A stretch of DNA of 64,000 nucleotides from Deltaproteobacteria bacterium (GCA_016180855.1 JACPAL010000002.1:124001-188000); one strand, 5' to 3'; shown: positions 24,501-33,416, counted from the first letter of the stretch. A program made the numbers and translations. The notes: generated by a model from the sequence alone, not told the origin.

Positions 24501-27500
24501 ATGGTGCGTCGTTTTTCAACGATGAGTCTGTCAATCAATAGATCCGCAACACGTCGGATACCCCCCCCTTCGATTCGGGGGTTTTTAACCTTTCCTGCCT
24601 CCCTCATTTTTTGGAGGTTGGTGCTGGCCTCTTCGTGAACCTGCCCCCGGGCGTCGACCGTGAAAGAGCGTTGGTCGCCCATTAAAAAGGCCCGCTGACC
24701 CCAGTAGGTGGTGTCATTCATCGGTGGGGCATATCGACCGGTGTAGGCGGTGTAGAGGCCAAATTTTCCGGTAGGCCCATAGGTTCCACCGATAATGTAC
24801 ATGACACTCGTGTCTCTTTTCTCTCCATTGACGAGGTAGACCTTCTCAGTCCTTCCTCCACTGGTGCGATCAGCAACAATGACATGTCCTCCCGGAGGAA
24901 CCTGTGAAATTTCAACGACACCATCTTTCCCAATCGGCTCTTCAAAGATTACCTGAACAACCACACGACCCCCCGCGACGGAAGGTCCTACCTTAGCGCC
25001 ATCAGCCACCTCATCACTCTGCATGATTCGCACCTTGGCGTTCTTTCCGTTAACAGTGGCTGTGAACTCTGTCCCTGGTGGTAGCTCTCCACGATAGGCC
25101 CGCTCAAGAACTGTTTCCGAGAAGGAGAGGAGCTGTCCACTATTTTGAAAGACCCTCTCCTGACCAAAGGTGAAATTGGAGCCAAGATCGACCTCTGAAA
25201 GGTGGGCCTCAAGATGGGATCGAATATCACTCCCTTCTGTGTTGCCTGATACGAGGTCGTGATATTTATAATTTGACCTAATCAGTTGTTGGCGTTCAGC
25301 AATTTTTGCCTTCTGCCCCCTCTCAAGACTTGTTAGCTGTTCTGTTTCGGTTGCAGAAATCGTCCCTTGCCGTTTGAGGCTTGAGAGACGATCGTATTCA
25401 CTTAATTCTTGATTTAGGCGTGCTAGTTCTGCCCTGTAAAATGAACCGGCTCTTTCTGTAGTTCTTGCCTCAGACGCCGCTGGTCCGGTGCGAGCCCGAT
25501 ACACCCTCACTTGGGATTCGCGTGGGTTGTCTGAACCAAAATGGGTTGCAGTGAATAGATCGTTTTTTTCCGGATTGTGGAAGAGTGGGCGTGTGGAGGT
25601 TGGAAGTCGCTTTCCATCGGGGGTTTGATTCAAATTTTCCGGGTTCGATAATTGGAGGCGGCTTCCAACAAGGAGGTCGAGGGTTGGGCTGCCGTCTTCC
25701 CCGCGGGTGCCAGAATGGATAAGAATGAGTATTTTTTCAGGATGATCAATTAACTCCCGACCAACCCTGCCTTCAAAGGGGCCGCGATGAGGCCAACTGC
25801 TCCCAATCAGGATATCTCCATCCTTGGCTGCCTCAACAGCCTCCTTTCGTTGAACATCAGGCGGAAAGGCTATCCTCCCATCCCCGGCATATTGATAATT
25901 ATCCGTCGCCTGAATCTGGAGCGAGAGCCCCCTCTCTCTTAACGCCTCACTGGCCGCAAGACGTCGGTTTAGGGCCCTTGTTAGACGACCGTCTCCTGCC
26001 GCGATTTCAACAAGTCTTGGAGGCCGTCCCTGTTGGGTATGAAAATCAAGGATCTGCCGTTCAAGATAAGTTGCCATCGCGTCTAACAACTCCTTGGTGT
26101 AGATTTGGTAAACCGGTTGAGCCCCCGCTATTTCGGGGGGGAGTCTTAAATTGTTACCTACATCATAGAGAGTGACCCCCGAGAATTTCCATCGCCAGAA
26201 GGTGTCATACATCGCGGTGACCTCGGCATGGGTCGGTTCCCTTCCGAGTTCACCTCGTAAAAACTGATTGAGGAGGACGACCGGGTCTTTGTCGGGGAAG
26301 CGGCTTCTCAGTTCCGGCCCAAACGGGAGCGCCTTCAGGATCCTCTCTGTCTCCTCCCGGATCACCTGATCCCGGAACGGGCCTGGCCTTTGGGCGAGTG
26401 CTGTCCTCACTGCCTCCCTCTCGGCGACCGGTATTCGGGCGAGATCTCGCCTCAGCTGGTCAATGAAGGCTGTTCTCTTTTGGTCGAGTTTCTGGAGCTC
26501 AGGGTCTTGCAGAATTTTTCTCTCACCGGCGGTCAACGGTTCAATGCCGCCCTCTCTCTTGATAACGGCTCGGTCATACTCCGCGAGTTGGGCGTTATAT
26601 CCTTCTAGAATCAGACGAGAGGTGTGGGATTTTCGTGGGTCATGATCGACTCGGGCGAGATCAATTGGCTCTTTCGCCTCATCGGATGGGAGCCACCTGT
26701 CTTTCCTCTTCTTAAGTTCCTGCGCGTTTGCATAAAAATCCCCTGCCTCTTGAAGTGCCCCTTTTTCTCGCGCAACGGCTGCCTGGAGTTCACTCTTCTG
26801 CCCCCCTTCCGGTGCGAGTCCCTCAAGGGCAGAGAGGATCGCGACTTTTCTTTTCTGAAGCGTCAAAAGTCTCTTGAAGGTCGGATCGAGGAGGGCCAAC
26901 TGGTCATTCTCAAGTTTCTCGACATCCCCGGCCCCTTTCACGCCGATCGTCCGGAGCCCCCTTAGCGCCCCTCCCGTCTCCTGTTGGATTGCTTGAAGCC
27001 TCTTGAGATGATGTTTGACCGTTCTATCGTTGACCCAGCCACCGATCGGTTGAAAGGCGGGGGAGGCGGCATGATGGCCAAGTTTCAAGGCCCCCAGAAA
27101 GAGCGCCCGGTTGTACGTCCCTTCCCAGGACCAGACCTGTTCGGCCACCTTTTCAAAGTCGATCTCCCCATCGAGTGACTGACGACCTATCCCCTCCACC
27201 TCTTCCCAGGCCGTAAAGGCGACGAGGTCACCCAGATATTCGCCGATCTTCTCCAGGACCTTCCCTTCAGGACCCAATTTCTTGAGTCGTTTGGCGAGTC
27301 GTGGTGAAAGCAGGAGTGCCTTTTCGAATCCCTTTTGTTTAAGACCTTCTATTGCCCCCCTGGATATCTTGCTGACCTTTCTGAGATACGCGAGCATCGG
27401 TGCCGCAAACGCGATGTCGATTAATGTCTCAGCCGTTAGTTGACCAACCGTTGTCTCTCCGTTCAGGATCTTTGTGGGACTGATCTCTCCGGAAAGTGCC

Positions 27501-29296
27501 TTTTCGGTCACGACGAACGCGGTTCCTTCAATGAGTGCGAGGGTTGCCTTTCCAAGCAGTGAACCCTCGAGATACGGGGCAACGGTACTCGCGACGAGGC
27601 CACCCGTCATGCCGGCGACGATCACGATCGCGACCCCTTTTGCGAGCTCCCGAACCACATCATGTTCCTGATAGGCCTTAAGGTAGGCGAAGAGATCTTT
27701 GTAGAATTCGGATCCTGAGAGCTCGGCGAACAGTTTCTGCGCCTCCTCGACATTCCCCTCGGCAAGATATTTGTCGCACTGTTGCAGGAGGGAGACGGCA
27801 TATTCAAAATTTTTCGGGTGCATCCCGGGTCCGTAATCGCCGTAGAGAAACTTCCAGTCACGATAGCCTCTCTGGATGACGCCATCGGGGTCCGAGAACG
27901 CCTCGATTTGACGGGCTATTGAAAGGCGGAGCGTGTTGCGATCGATCCCCGTCATGATTTGACTCGCGAGCGCTGGTATATCGGACGGTTCACCCTCTCT
28001 CCCGAGCTTCAGGAGTTGGCTTAGTTTGAGGTTGAGACGGTGGCGAACGGAGGGCTCCATACCAAGTTCTGAGATCTCTTCCTTCTCCTTCTGGAGACGC
28101 TGAGTTAAGAGGAATGCCTCGAGACGGGCCGTCTCTCCGGAGATTCTCGTCAGCAGCTCTTTTGTTTGAGGAGTAAGGGGGATCTTTTCGTGGAGAGGAA
28201 CGCCCGCAAAATCACGCGGCAGAAAGAGATGGTAATGACTTTTCAAACTTCTCATCCAATAGTCGAGGTCATTTTTTATTTTTCGTAATTGTTCCGCTGT
28301 AAGAAAAGGGGGGAGCTCTTTCATGAGAGAAGAGAGCTCCTCTTCAAGCCCAACACGGATTTTCCCAAGATCAGCCAATGAGAGAGCGGGAGGATTTTCG
28401 GCTTCAAGGATTTTTGCAAGTTGACGCGCACCGATGAGTCTTGCCGTTGTCTCAAATATTTTTTGGCGGGACTCGACCTCGGGAATTTCCCGCCCAGCGG
28501 CTTCTACCTTGGAATCCTTTCTTTTCGGGGCAGTGTGGGAAGGTTTTTTCGGCTCGGGAGCTGGTTCACAGGAGTTGTTTACTATAAAAGTAAAACCAAA
28601 ATCTTCATAGTGGAGCCCGATCCCCTGTTCGGCCGAGGCGCGATCGAGGAATTTCTTGAAGTCGGCATTCGTAAATTGGAACAACGTTTCATAGATTCCT
28701 TCGTAGGTCGGAGGGAATAATGGAGTCGGCTCTGTTCCAGGACGGACAGAGATCATTTGCCCTCGCATCAAATAAAAGGCAGCTTCCAGTCTCTTTGCTG
28801 CTTCCGGATCCTCTTGCTCAATTTTTTGAAACGTTGGATCATTCCGGATTCCCTGGGGGAACTCCTGTCTCAATCGCTCCCCTGCTATCAAAAGCCGTTC
28901 ATATTCCTCGAGGAACAGGATTGCTTGTTCAATCTGGGCGAGGTTTCCGGGATTGGTGTTCCAGTAGGCAATCGTTGCCAAGGCTTTTGTCTCTTCAAAA
29001 GGTGCAAAGTTTTTCAAAAAATCGTTGAACGTTTGTGAAGGGGAGTTTTGTAGATTACTCAAGCGATCACGAAGTTTTTTCGCCTGTCGCAAGATTTCGG
29101 AGGGGGAGAGTTTGCCGGTCGGTTGCGGCGGTTTCGGAGGACCAAAGCTGATGTAACAGGTCGAGGGCGGAGATGATTTTTGGGGTTCGGCATTGGCGGG
29201 AGAAACAGTCTCGCTTCGGCCCGCCTCCTGCAGACTCAGATCGGTCGTCGACCTTAAATTAGTTCCTTCAGTCCCCGTTTTTATGCGTCCTGCCAC
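21563..29296 (-). CDS. Giant multidomain protein with methyltransferase-like domains
   Basis: At 2577 residues this is by far the largest gene in the window, and its overall function is unknown. It begins at a GTG at 29296 preceded by AGGGAG. It has no signal peptide. The N-terminal ~500 residues are helical and charged. A hydrophobic Gly/Ala-rich segment follows at about 548-605. A first Rossmann-type motif, LVEIAAGDGRLTRALN, lies near 1095. An unrecognised block with GTYGPTGKFGLYTAYTG lies near 1515. A second methyltransferase-like domain lies at about 1730-1880, with FVDIAGGAGDVSRVL, KHPCGDLVD and VTCCQGH, recalling TRM13/Methyltransf_32 enzymes. Near 2120, WEIKDYRQW gives an ExK motif like those of PD-(D/E)XK nucleases. 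A polymorphic toxin or secreted effector is one possibility, but no secretion or immunity signal is visible. Confidence 0.82.
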   Translation of the reverse strand: MAGRIKTGTEGTNLRSTTDLSLQEAGRSETVSPANAEPQKSSPPSTCYISFGPPKPPQPTGKLSPSEILRQAKKLRDRLSNLQNSPSQTFNDFLKNFAPFEETKALATIAYWNTNPGNLAQIEQAILFLEEYERLLIAGERLRQEFPQGIRNDPTFQKIEQEDPEAAKRLEAAFYLMRGQMISVRPGTEPTPLFPPTYEGIYETLFQFTNADFKKFLDRASAEQGIGLHYEDFGFTFIVNNSCEPAPEPKKPSHTAPKRKDSKVEAAGREIPEVESRQKIFETTARLIGARQLAKILEAENPPALSLADLGKIRVGLEEELSSLMKELPPFLTAEQLRKIKNDLDYWMRSLKSHYHLFLPRDFAGVPLHEKIPLTPQTKELLTRISGETARLEAFLLTQRLQKEKEEISELGMEPSVRHRLNLKLSQLLKLGREGEPSDIPALASQIMTGIDRNTLRLSIARQIEAFSDPDGVIQRGYRDWKFLYGDYGPGMHPKNFEYAVSLLQQCDKYLAEGNVEEAQKLFAELSGSEFYKDLFAYLKAYQEHDVVRELAKGVAIVIVAGMTGGLVASTVAPYLEGSLLGKATLALIEGTAFVVTEKALSGEISPTKILNGETTVGQLTAETLIDIAFAAPMLAYLRKVSKISRGAIEGLKQKGFEKALLLSPRLAKRLKKLGPEGKVLEKIGEYLGDLVAFTAWEEVEGIGRQSLDGEIDFEKVAEQVWSWEGTYNRALFLGALKLGHHAASPAFQPIGGWVNDRTVKHHLKRLQAIQQETGGALRGLRTIGVKGAGDVEKLENDQLALLDPTFKRLLTLQKRKVAILSALEGLAPEGGQKSELQAAVAREKGALQEAGDFYANAQELKKRKDRWLPSDEAKEPIDLARVDHDPRKSHTSRLILEGYNAQLAEYDRAVIKREGGIEPLTAGERKILQDPELQKLDQKRTAFIDQLRRDLARIPVAEREAVRTALAQRPGPFRDQVIREETERILKALPFGPELRSRFPDKDPVVLLNQFLRGELGREPTHAEVTAMYDTFWRWKFSGVTLYDVGNNLRLPPEIAGAQPVYQIYTKELLDAMATYLERQILDFHTQQGRPPRLVEIAAGDGRLTRALNRRLAASEALRERGLSLQIQATDNYQYAGDGRIAFPPDVQRKEAVEAAKDGDILIGSSWPHRGPFEGRVGRELIDHPEKILILIHSGTRGEDGSPTLDLLVGSRLQLSNPENLNQTPDGKRLPTSTRPLFHNPEKNDLFTATHFGSDNPRESQVRVYRARTGPAASEARTTERAGSFYRAELARLNQELSEYDRLSSLKRQGTISATETEQLTSLERGQKAKIAERQQLIRSNYKYHDLVSGNTEGSDIRSHLEAHLSEVDLGSNFTFGQERVFQNSGQLLSFSETVLERAYRGELPPGTEFTATVNGKNAKVRIMQSDEVADGAKVGPSVAGGRVVVQVIFEEPIGKDGVVEISQVPPGGHVIVADRTSGGRTEKVYLVNGEKRDTSVMYIIGGTYGPTGKFGLYTAYTGRYAPPMNDTTYWGQRAFLMGDQRSFTVDARGQVHEEASTNLQKMREAGKVKNPRIEGGGIRRVADLLIDRLIVEKRRTIHYSRYWGEIWGNPQLMTAEQREFALSLLTAENLRPEYLAEIARKFKGKSPAELFSEGKLKDAPWFKDSKNHDLLTNRLSPEQKQAAWKGAGLQDKQNRFYERKQKELTQLYEIVKSHLERLGISPEGQTFVDIAGGAGDVSRVLVESFRTSRGTVLDFDRDQLSYARALNRRLGQNLETRPFDIRAEKIPDGLWVAKHPCGDLVDHIIQQWAQNPNSPALFIVTCCQGHAQNSPLGPQMYGIEPARWKELTRKSDWTSHPDEAKRREGYAAMRELDSARVEYLRKLGFDVELRQVEGAVKGNLIVAHRRQAASPPPPTQSAPSSNGKHFRWADNLVEQAKKVGDSSLLAQATALRERSKTEEGEELGRSLSLLSKTLGTRLKEAKAKRITEEGDPAAAPWKTMGELEFLRQEGIIDEDLFAAYRQCITLPGAQQKVIKAVGEAMGSVRKAKATGNKLFLVGAYNNLKGTLSELTRQAQIHPASAPAQEAVAQRDLKVTFTGLRNGRRVEMTSAIEQDVPLDGHIWEIKDYRQWNAGSTEQVKNQALKYQRAINQGLFQGATIEVLGNVDPKFIQFLQEYAPDVELLYTLELPDGHEVSVVLKRASNGHSLASSKISERLTIRERRIADGLQAAVDRGDLSLLANDIIESVDLEGSSFKDELMKAYDPAVKRIDPTRIESLEAFREYDRLVHEKRWRIFGKAEPVAPVTKQTPGPVRTRQPFGVLYGGFTTAGQGVIIPHDGTVVKNEAGLEIRFNEQERCYEYRREGEDHWREISVAETIILSNPGDRLVQPRVYTLVTMEGLIDGDPYQQFDDLRTQAESQLHKNGIDPYLRKLGDRGSPIDRHNLEMLFSEAAKKAEAVYYQTAEGREIGMGMGHVRLFALIDRNGQITDFVQDAPEIDRLSKEGISQPPRPDGTTVVEIRLDNMTGQVLVNDRGLIVPSLTPAALARYNNLHRFVARVGPTFNGRTLQYLMSLPR

Positions 29297-29567
29297 ACTC
29301 GTCTCCCTAACCCCTTAGGGTTCAGGGGGATAAGGGAGCAACATCTGTGCCAAAATAGACCGGCACACGACATATAACATAATGATATTTATTGCTATTT
29401 TATAGAGATGGACCCAAAAATCATATAGCACCTATTTTGGGGGGTCAGCCCACCCCGAAAAAGGGCTAATTTGCCGCAATGCATGAAATGGACCATGGGG
29501 TTAATTAAGATGTCATTTTTAAAGGAAACTTGACGTCAACGACTGCCAAGGTGAGAAGAGGCGACGC
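29297..29567. promoter_or_regulatory. Divergent intergenic region between the giant gene and ispE
   Basis: The left end holds an imperfect hairpin at 29303-29338 (ctccct pairing with agggag and inner C and G runs) inside the probable leader of the giant gene. The middle (29365-29410) is strongly AT-rich with tataacataatgatat, a likely promoter area for the minus-strand gene. The right half has no clear promoter hexamers. No small gene was found. Confidence 0.4.
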
Positions 29568-30458
29568 ATGATAGTGAACAGAAAAAAACTGGTTGCCTGG
29601 GCAAAGATCAACCTGCATCTTAAAATCACCGGTCGACGCGACGACGGTTACCACCTCCTCGATATGGTCATGGTCAAGTTGGATCTCTCCGATGAAATTG
29701 AAACGGAATTGGTTCATGAAGGGATCGAGATTCGATCCAATGTCTCAACGATCCCCGTAAATTCCTCCAATACCCTCTGGAAGATGGCGACTCTTGTGGC
29801 GGAGGAGAGTGGAAAAAAGTTTGGTCTGAGGATATTTCTTAAGAAGAACTCACCGGTTGCAGCCGGATTGGGGGCTGGGTCGAGTGATGCGGCGGCCCTT
29901 CTCCTTTGGTTGAATCAGGTCCTGGAGTTAGGATGGTCGGAGCAGAGGCTTGGAGAGATCGGTGCGTGTGTGGGAGCGGATGTCCCATTTTTTCTTCTGC
30001 GAGGGGCTTGTCGCGTTCAGGGCATTGGAGAGGTTTTAAGCCCGTTCATAATAGAGTCTTATCCTGTTATTCTGATTAATCCCGGATTTCCTGTCTCAAC
30101 AAAGGAGGCTTATCGATGGTTTGATGAAAATATTGAGAAGCAAATTTTAAAGGCGGGTGGCTCAGATCGGGCGCCCACCCGCGCCACGCCTCCAGAGGGG
30201 TTGACAGCTATCAGGGTAGGTGGTACCACCTTCCCGCTTGAAAACGACCTCGAAAAGGTTGTGATTCCCCGCTATCCGGTCCTGGATCGGATCAAGAAGT
30301 TGTTGATCGATGCCGGGGCCCTCGTGGCGCTCATGAGCGGAAGCGGACCGACCGTCTTCGGCCTGTTTGAATCGACGGCGTCTCGAGACCGGGGATACGA
30401 AGTCCTCAAGAAGCAGAGAGATCCAAATTGGTGGATGTGGAACGGAAGAAGTTTGTAG
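29568..30458 (+). CDS. ispE: 4-diphosphocytidyl-2-C-methyl-D-erythritol kinase
   Basis: GHMP kinase that phosphorylates CDP-methylerythritol in the non-mevalonate isoprenoid pathway. The 296 residues show the N-terminal AKINLHLKITGRRDDGYH, the ATP-binding motif PVAAGLGAGSSDAAA near residue 95 and the C-terminal MSGSGPTVFGLF. A segment of about 30 residues near 195-225 is encoded by DNA with a gcgggtgg/ccacccgc inverted repeat (30154-30183), and it reads as an unusual Gly/Pro/Thr-rich loop compared with other IspE proteins. The first gene of the conserved ispE, tRNA-Gln, prs block. Confidence 0.95.
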   Translation: MIVNRKKLVAWAKINLHLKITGRRDDGYHLLDMVMVKLDLSDEIETELVHEGIEIRSNVSTIPVNSSNTLWKMATLVAEESGKKFGLRIFLKKNSPVAAGLGAGSSDAAALLLWLNQVLELGWSEQRLGEIGACVGADVPFFLLRGACRVQGIGEVLSPFIIESYPVILINPGFPVSTKEAYRWFDENIEKQILKAGGSDRAPTRATPPEGLTAIRVGGTTFPLENDLEKVVIPRYPVLDRIKKLLIDAGALVALMSGSGPTVFGLFESTASRDRGYEVLKKQRDPNWWMWNGRSL

Positions 30459-30492
30459 TGCTTCTTATCCGGTTATGAAATCGGCTCGATTG

Positions 30493-30563
30493 CTCGGGGG
30501 TGAGGAATCGAACCTCAATTAAGGGCTTCAAAGGCCCCTGTCCTGCCGTTAGACGACCCCCGA
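30493..30563 (-). tRNA. tRNA-Gln (anticodon TTG)
   Basis: Read on the minus strand, the acceptor stem TCGGGGG pairs with CCCCCGA over 7 bp. The D-arm region TCTAACGGCAGGA, the anticodon loop CTTTGAA giving TTG, and the TTCGATT T-loop are all in place. The length is 71 bases and CCA is not fully encoded. Opposite in strand to the flanking ispE and prs, although this tRNA is a usual member of the locus. Confidence 0.93.
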
Positions 30564-30614
30564 ATGGTGGCGGCACGATAAGGGACAGAGGCGTTTTTAG
30601 TCAAGGAGAGGTAT

Positions 30615-31565
30615 ATGGCTATCTATCAGCAGCTCAAAATCTTCTCTGGAACCGCGAATCCGGAGCTGTCGGAAAAAATGGCCAAATATATTGGTGTTCC
30701 GCTGGGTCAGGCTCAGATCAAACGTTTCTCCGACGGGGAAATTTTTGTCGAGGTGGACGAGAATGTCCGGGGGATGGATGTCTATGTGGTTCAGCCAACC
30801 TGCAGTCCGGTGAACGAAAATCTCTGCGAGCTTCTCATCATGATTGATACCTTGAAACGGGCCTCGGCCGACAAAATCAACGCCGTGATCCCCTATTATG
30901 GATATGCCCGCCAGGACCGAAAAGTTCAACCTCGCACGCCGATTACATCGAAAATGGTGGCAGATCTTTTGACGGCCGCTGGGGCTAACCGGATTATTTC
31001 AATGGATCTTCATGCCGGACAGATTCAGGGATTTTTCAACATCCCGTTTGATCATCTTTACGCCACCCCGATTTTTCTCGATTATGCAACAAGGCAATGG
31101 GGAGAGAAGGACCTTGTGATTGTCTCGCCTGATGCGGGGGGGACCGAACGGGCCAGGGCTTATGCCAAAAGATTAAATGCTGAGTTGGCGATTATTGACA
31201 AGAGACGGGAGCGTCCGAATGAGTCAGCCGTCATGCATCTGATCGGCGATGTTCAGGGGAAGAAGGCGATTCTTGTCGATGATATTGTTGATACCGCCGG
31301 GACTCTGTGCAACGCGGCCCAGTCGATCATGGACCATGGTGCCAAATCGGTGGTGGCGATCTGTACCCATCCGGTCCTGTCGGGAGCGGCGGTGCAAAAG
31401 ATACATGAGTCACCCTTACAACAACTGGTTGTTTCTGACACGATTCCTCTGGGAGACAAGGCAAAGAAGACGAACAAGATTTGTGTACTAACGGTGGCTG
31501 AAATTTTGGGTGAGGCGATCCGGCGTATTCATACCGGCGATTCGGTATCGTCATTGTTTATTTAG
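30615..31565 (+). CDS. prs: Ribose-phosphate pyrophosphokinase
   Basis: Makes PRPP from ribose 5-phosphate and ATP for nucleotide, histidine and tryptophan synthesis. The 316 residues are the standard length. Key elements are [26 protein letters not shown], the divalent-cation segment [12 protein letters not shown] and the PRPP loop [10 protein letters not shown]. An AAGGAGAGG ribosome-binding site precedes the ATG. It lies just upstream of rplY, the usual order. Confidence 0.98.
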   Translation: MAIYQQLKIFSGTANPELSEKMAKYIGVPLGQAQIKRFSDGEIFVEVDENVRGMDVYVVQPTCSPVNENLCELLIMIDTLKRASADKINAVIPYYGYARQDRKVQPRTPITSKMVADLLTAAGANRIISMDLHAGQIQGFFNIPFDHLYATPIFLDYATRQWGEKDLVIVSPDAGGTERARAYAKRLNAELAIIDKRRERPNESAVMHLIGDVQGKKAILVDDIVDTAGTLCNAAQSIMDHGAKSVVAICTHPVLSGAAVQKIHESPLQQLVVSDTIPLGDKAKKTNKICVLTVAEILGEAIRRIHTGDSVSSLFI

Positions 31566-31582
31566 TAGAGGAGGGAGATCCT

Positions 31583-32287
31583 ATGGCAACAGAAAGACTC
31601 AAACTTAAGGCGGAAATGAGAGAGGTCGGTACAAAAGGGATATTGGGCTCTCTCCGACGAGCAGGACGTATCCCCTCCGTTCTTTATGGGCACGGTTTTG
31701 AAACGATGAATTTGTCGGTTAACGGGCGTGAGCTCTCTGCGCTTGTTCAATCAGCCGGGTTAAACGTGTTGATGGAGTTGGATTTTGAGGGCAAGAAGAC
31801 AAAAGATCCCCTGGTTGTCATGATCAAGGATTTTCAGACGGATGTGATCCATCATCACATGATCCACATCGATCTTATGAAGGTTGATATGAAGGAGAAG
31901 GTGACCGTTGCTGTTCCTGTCAAACTGATTGGCAAGGCAATCGGTCTGGAGAAAGGCGGATTGATCGAACAGCCCCGCCGTGATCTGGATGTTCGTTGTT
32001 TGCCGACCGATATCCCGGAGGTGATCGAGGTGGATGTGAGCGGGATTGATATCGGGCACAGTCTCCATGTGAGTGCTCTTAAGTTGCCGGAGGGGGTTGA
32101 GATTGTTCAGGATCCAACCTTCACTGTCGTTGCCGTTGTCGCACCCAAGGAGGAAAAGGCGCCTGAACCGGTGGCGGTGGAAGGTGCGGTGGTACCGGGA
32201 GTGGAGGGGGCAGCGACTGCAGCGCCAGCAGAAGGGGCTGAAAAAGTCGAAGAGAAGAAGGAAGAGAAGAAAGAAGGGAAAAAATAG
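31583..32287 (+). CDS. rplY: 50S ribosomal protein L25 (long Ctc form)
   Basis: Binds 5S rRNA in the large subunit. The 234 residues correspond to the long two-domain form. The L25 domain with GRIPSVLYG fills the first ~95 residues, followed by the TL5/Ctc C-terminal beta domain with DIGHSLHVSALKLPEGVEI. The tail from about residue 190 is an Ala/Pro/Glu-rich stretch ending in a lysine/glutamate run, low-complexity and probably disordered. A GGAGGGAG ribosome-binding site is present. Confidence 0.95.
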   Translation: MATERLKLKAEMREVGTKGILGSLRRAGRIPSVLYGHGFETMNLSVNGRELSALVQSAGLNVLMELDFEGKKTKDPLVVMIKDFQTDVIHHHMIHIDLMKVDMKEKVTVAVPVKLIGKAIGLEKGGLIEQPRRDLDVRCLPTDIPEVIEVDVSGIDIGHSLHVSALKLPEGVEIVQDPTFTVVAVVAPKEEKAPEPVAVEGAVVPGVEGAATAAPAEGAEKVEEKKEEKKEGKK

Positions 32288-32309
32288 CAAAGATCAGGAA
32301 AGAGGAGAA

Positions 32310-32837
32310 ATGAAGTTGGTCGTTGGGTTGGGAAATCCGGGCAAGGAGTATGAGAGGACAAGACACAATGCAGGGGCGGTACTCCTGGGACGCTTTGCCG
32401 CAAACCGAGGGATTGTACGGTGGAAAGGCCGGTTTGACTCCTCTTTTGCGGAAGGGGAGCTGGAATCGGAAAATTTTTTTCTCCTCTGTCCTCAGAAATT
32501 CATGAATCGGTCTGGTGAAGCGGTTAAAGAGGCGCTCTATTTTTATAAGTTAGGTGGTGATGATTTGATGGTTGTTCATGATGATATCGACCTTGCCGTA
32601 GGGCGTGCCCAACAGGTTTTTGATGCCGGGGCAGCTGGTCATAAGGGAGTTCTTTCGATCGCGGACCATCTTGGAACAAACGCCTTTTACCGCATCCGTT
32701 TGGGAGTGGGTCGTCCGGCCCTTAAAGGGCAGGTTGAGGATTATGTCTTGTCTCCCTTCTTTCCGGAAGAGGAGGAAGCTGTGGGTCGGATGTATGAACA
32801 AGGGGAACATTTGATTGAAAACTGGATCAGGAAATAA
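32310..32837 (+). CDS. pth: Peptidyl-tRNA hydrolase
   Basis: Releases peptides from prematurely dropped peptidyl-tRNAs. The 175-residue protein starts at an ATG at 32310, because MKLVVGLGNPGKEYERTRHNAG is the family N-terminus and AGAGGAGA precedes it. The open frame runs further upstream inside rplY but is not coding there. The catalytic histidine is in the TRHNAG segment; other family motifs are FMNRSGEAV, VVHDDIDL and GHKGVLSI. It is slightly shorter than the 185-195 residues common in the family. Confidence 0.96.
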   Translation: MKLVVGLGNPGKEYERTRHNAGAVLLGRFAANRGIVRWKGRFDSSFAEGELESENFFLLCPQKFMNRSGEAVKEALYFYKLGGDDLMVVHDDIDLAVGRAQQVFDAGAAGHKGVLSIADHLGTNAFYRIRLGVGRPALKGQVEDYVLSPFFPEEEEAVGRMYEQGEHLIENWIRK

Positions 32838-32851
32838 GGAGGAGAGAGAAT

Positions 32852-33154
32852 ATGTCATATGAAACGGTATATGTTCTTCGAACCGATTTGTCGGAAGAGG
32901 GGAACAAGAAGGTGGGTGGTCGTCTTTCCGATCTCGTTGCGCGAAACGGAGGAAAGATTCTGGAGCAGAAGGATCTGGGCATTCGAAGCCTCGCTTACCA
33001 GATTGCTCGTCAGAGTAAGGGACATTATTATCAGGTGAATTACGAGGGGCGTGGAAATCTTGTTCAGGAGGTTGAGAAGAACCTGCGCTTGACGGAAGAA
33101 GTGCTGCGCTTTCTGACCATTCAAATTCCACAGGCTGCGAAAGGAGAATTATAA
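32852..33154 (+). CDS. rpsF: 30S ribosomal protein S6
   Basis: Small-subunit protein that pairs with S18 on the platform of the 30S subunit. The 100 residues begin YETVYVLRTDLSEE and include LGIRSLAYQIARQSKGHYY, typical for S6. The AAGGAGGAGAG ribosome-binding site is very strong. It is followed 3 bases later by rpsR. No ssb gene lies between them, unlike in many gamma-proteobacteria and Firmicutes. Confidence 0.96.
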   Translation: MSYETVYVLRTDLSEEGNKKVGGRLSDLVARNGGKILEQKDLGIRSLAYQIARQSKGHYYQVNYEGRGNLVQEVEKNLRLTEEVLRFLTIQIPQAAKGEL

Positions 33155-33157
33155 ATT

Positions 33158-33412
33158 ATGATGATTGATATCTCATCGGGAAAAGCACCGTTTAGGAAAA
33201 AGGTCTGCCGTTTTTGCGCCGATCCGAAACTCTTTATTGATTATAAGGAGCCAAGAATCCTCCAGCCGTTTACCACGGAACGTGGAAAGATTATTCCCCG
33301 GCGTGTTACGGGGGCCTGTGCCTTTCATCAGCGTCGGATCACCGAGGCGATCAAACGGGCCCGTATCCTTGCCTTGTTACCTTTTGTCGGCGGTTTTCAA
33401 GGCTCTTTCTAA
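33158..33412 (+). CDS. rpsR: 30S ribosomal protein S18
   Basis: The 84-residue S18 shows CRFCAD near residues 17-20, [25 protein letters not shown] split across the RNA-binding core, and [17 protein letters not shown]. The C-C...C-H arrangement indicates a zinc-binding form, whereas many proteobacterial S18 proteins have lost it. Two adjacent ATG codons are possible starts. It overlaps nothing, and the DUF2232 gene follows after 4 bases. Confidence 0.95.
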   Translation: MMIDISSGKAPFRKKVCRFCADPKLFIDYKEPRILQPFTTERGKIIPRRVTGACAFHQRRITEAIKRARILALLPFVGGFQGSF

Positions 33413-33416
33413 TAAC

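Noticed and set aside
21563-29296. Giant protein as a non-ribosomal peptide synthetase or polyketide synthase
   Set aside because: No adenylation, ketosynthase or carrier-protein motifs were seen.
30493-30563. The tRNA genes as integration sites of a mobile island
   Set aside because: No integrase gene or direct repeat of a tRNA 3' end was found near tRNA-Gln or tRNA-Pro.
31760-32290. 176-codon frame antisense to rplY
   Set aside because: Phe/Leu/Arg-rich mirror of the low-complexity rplY tail; no independent features.
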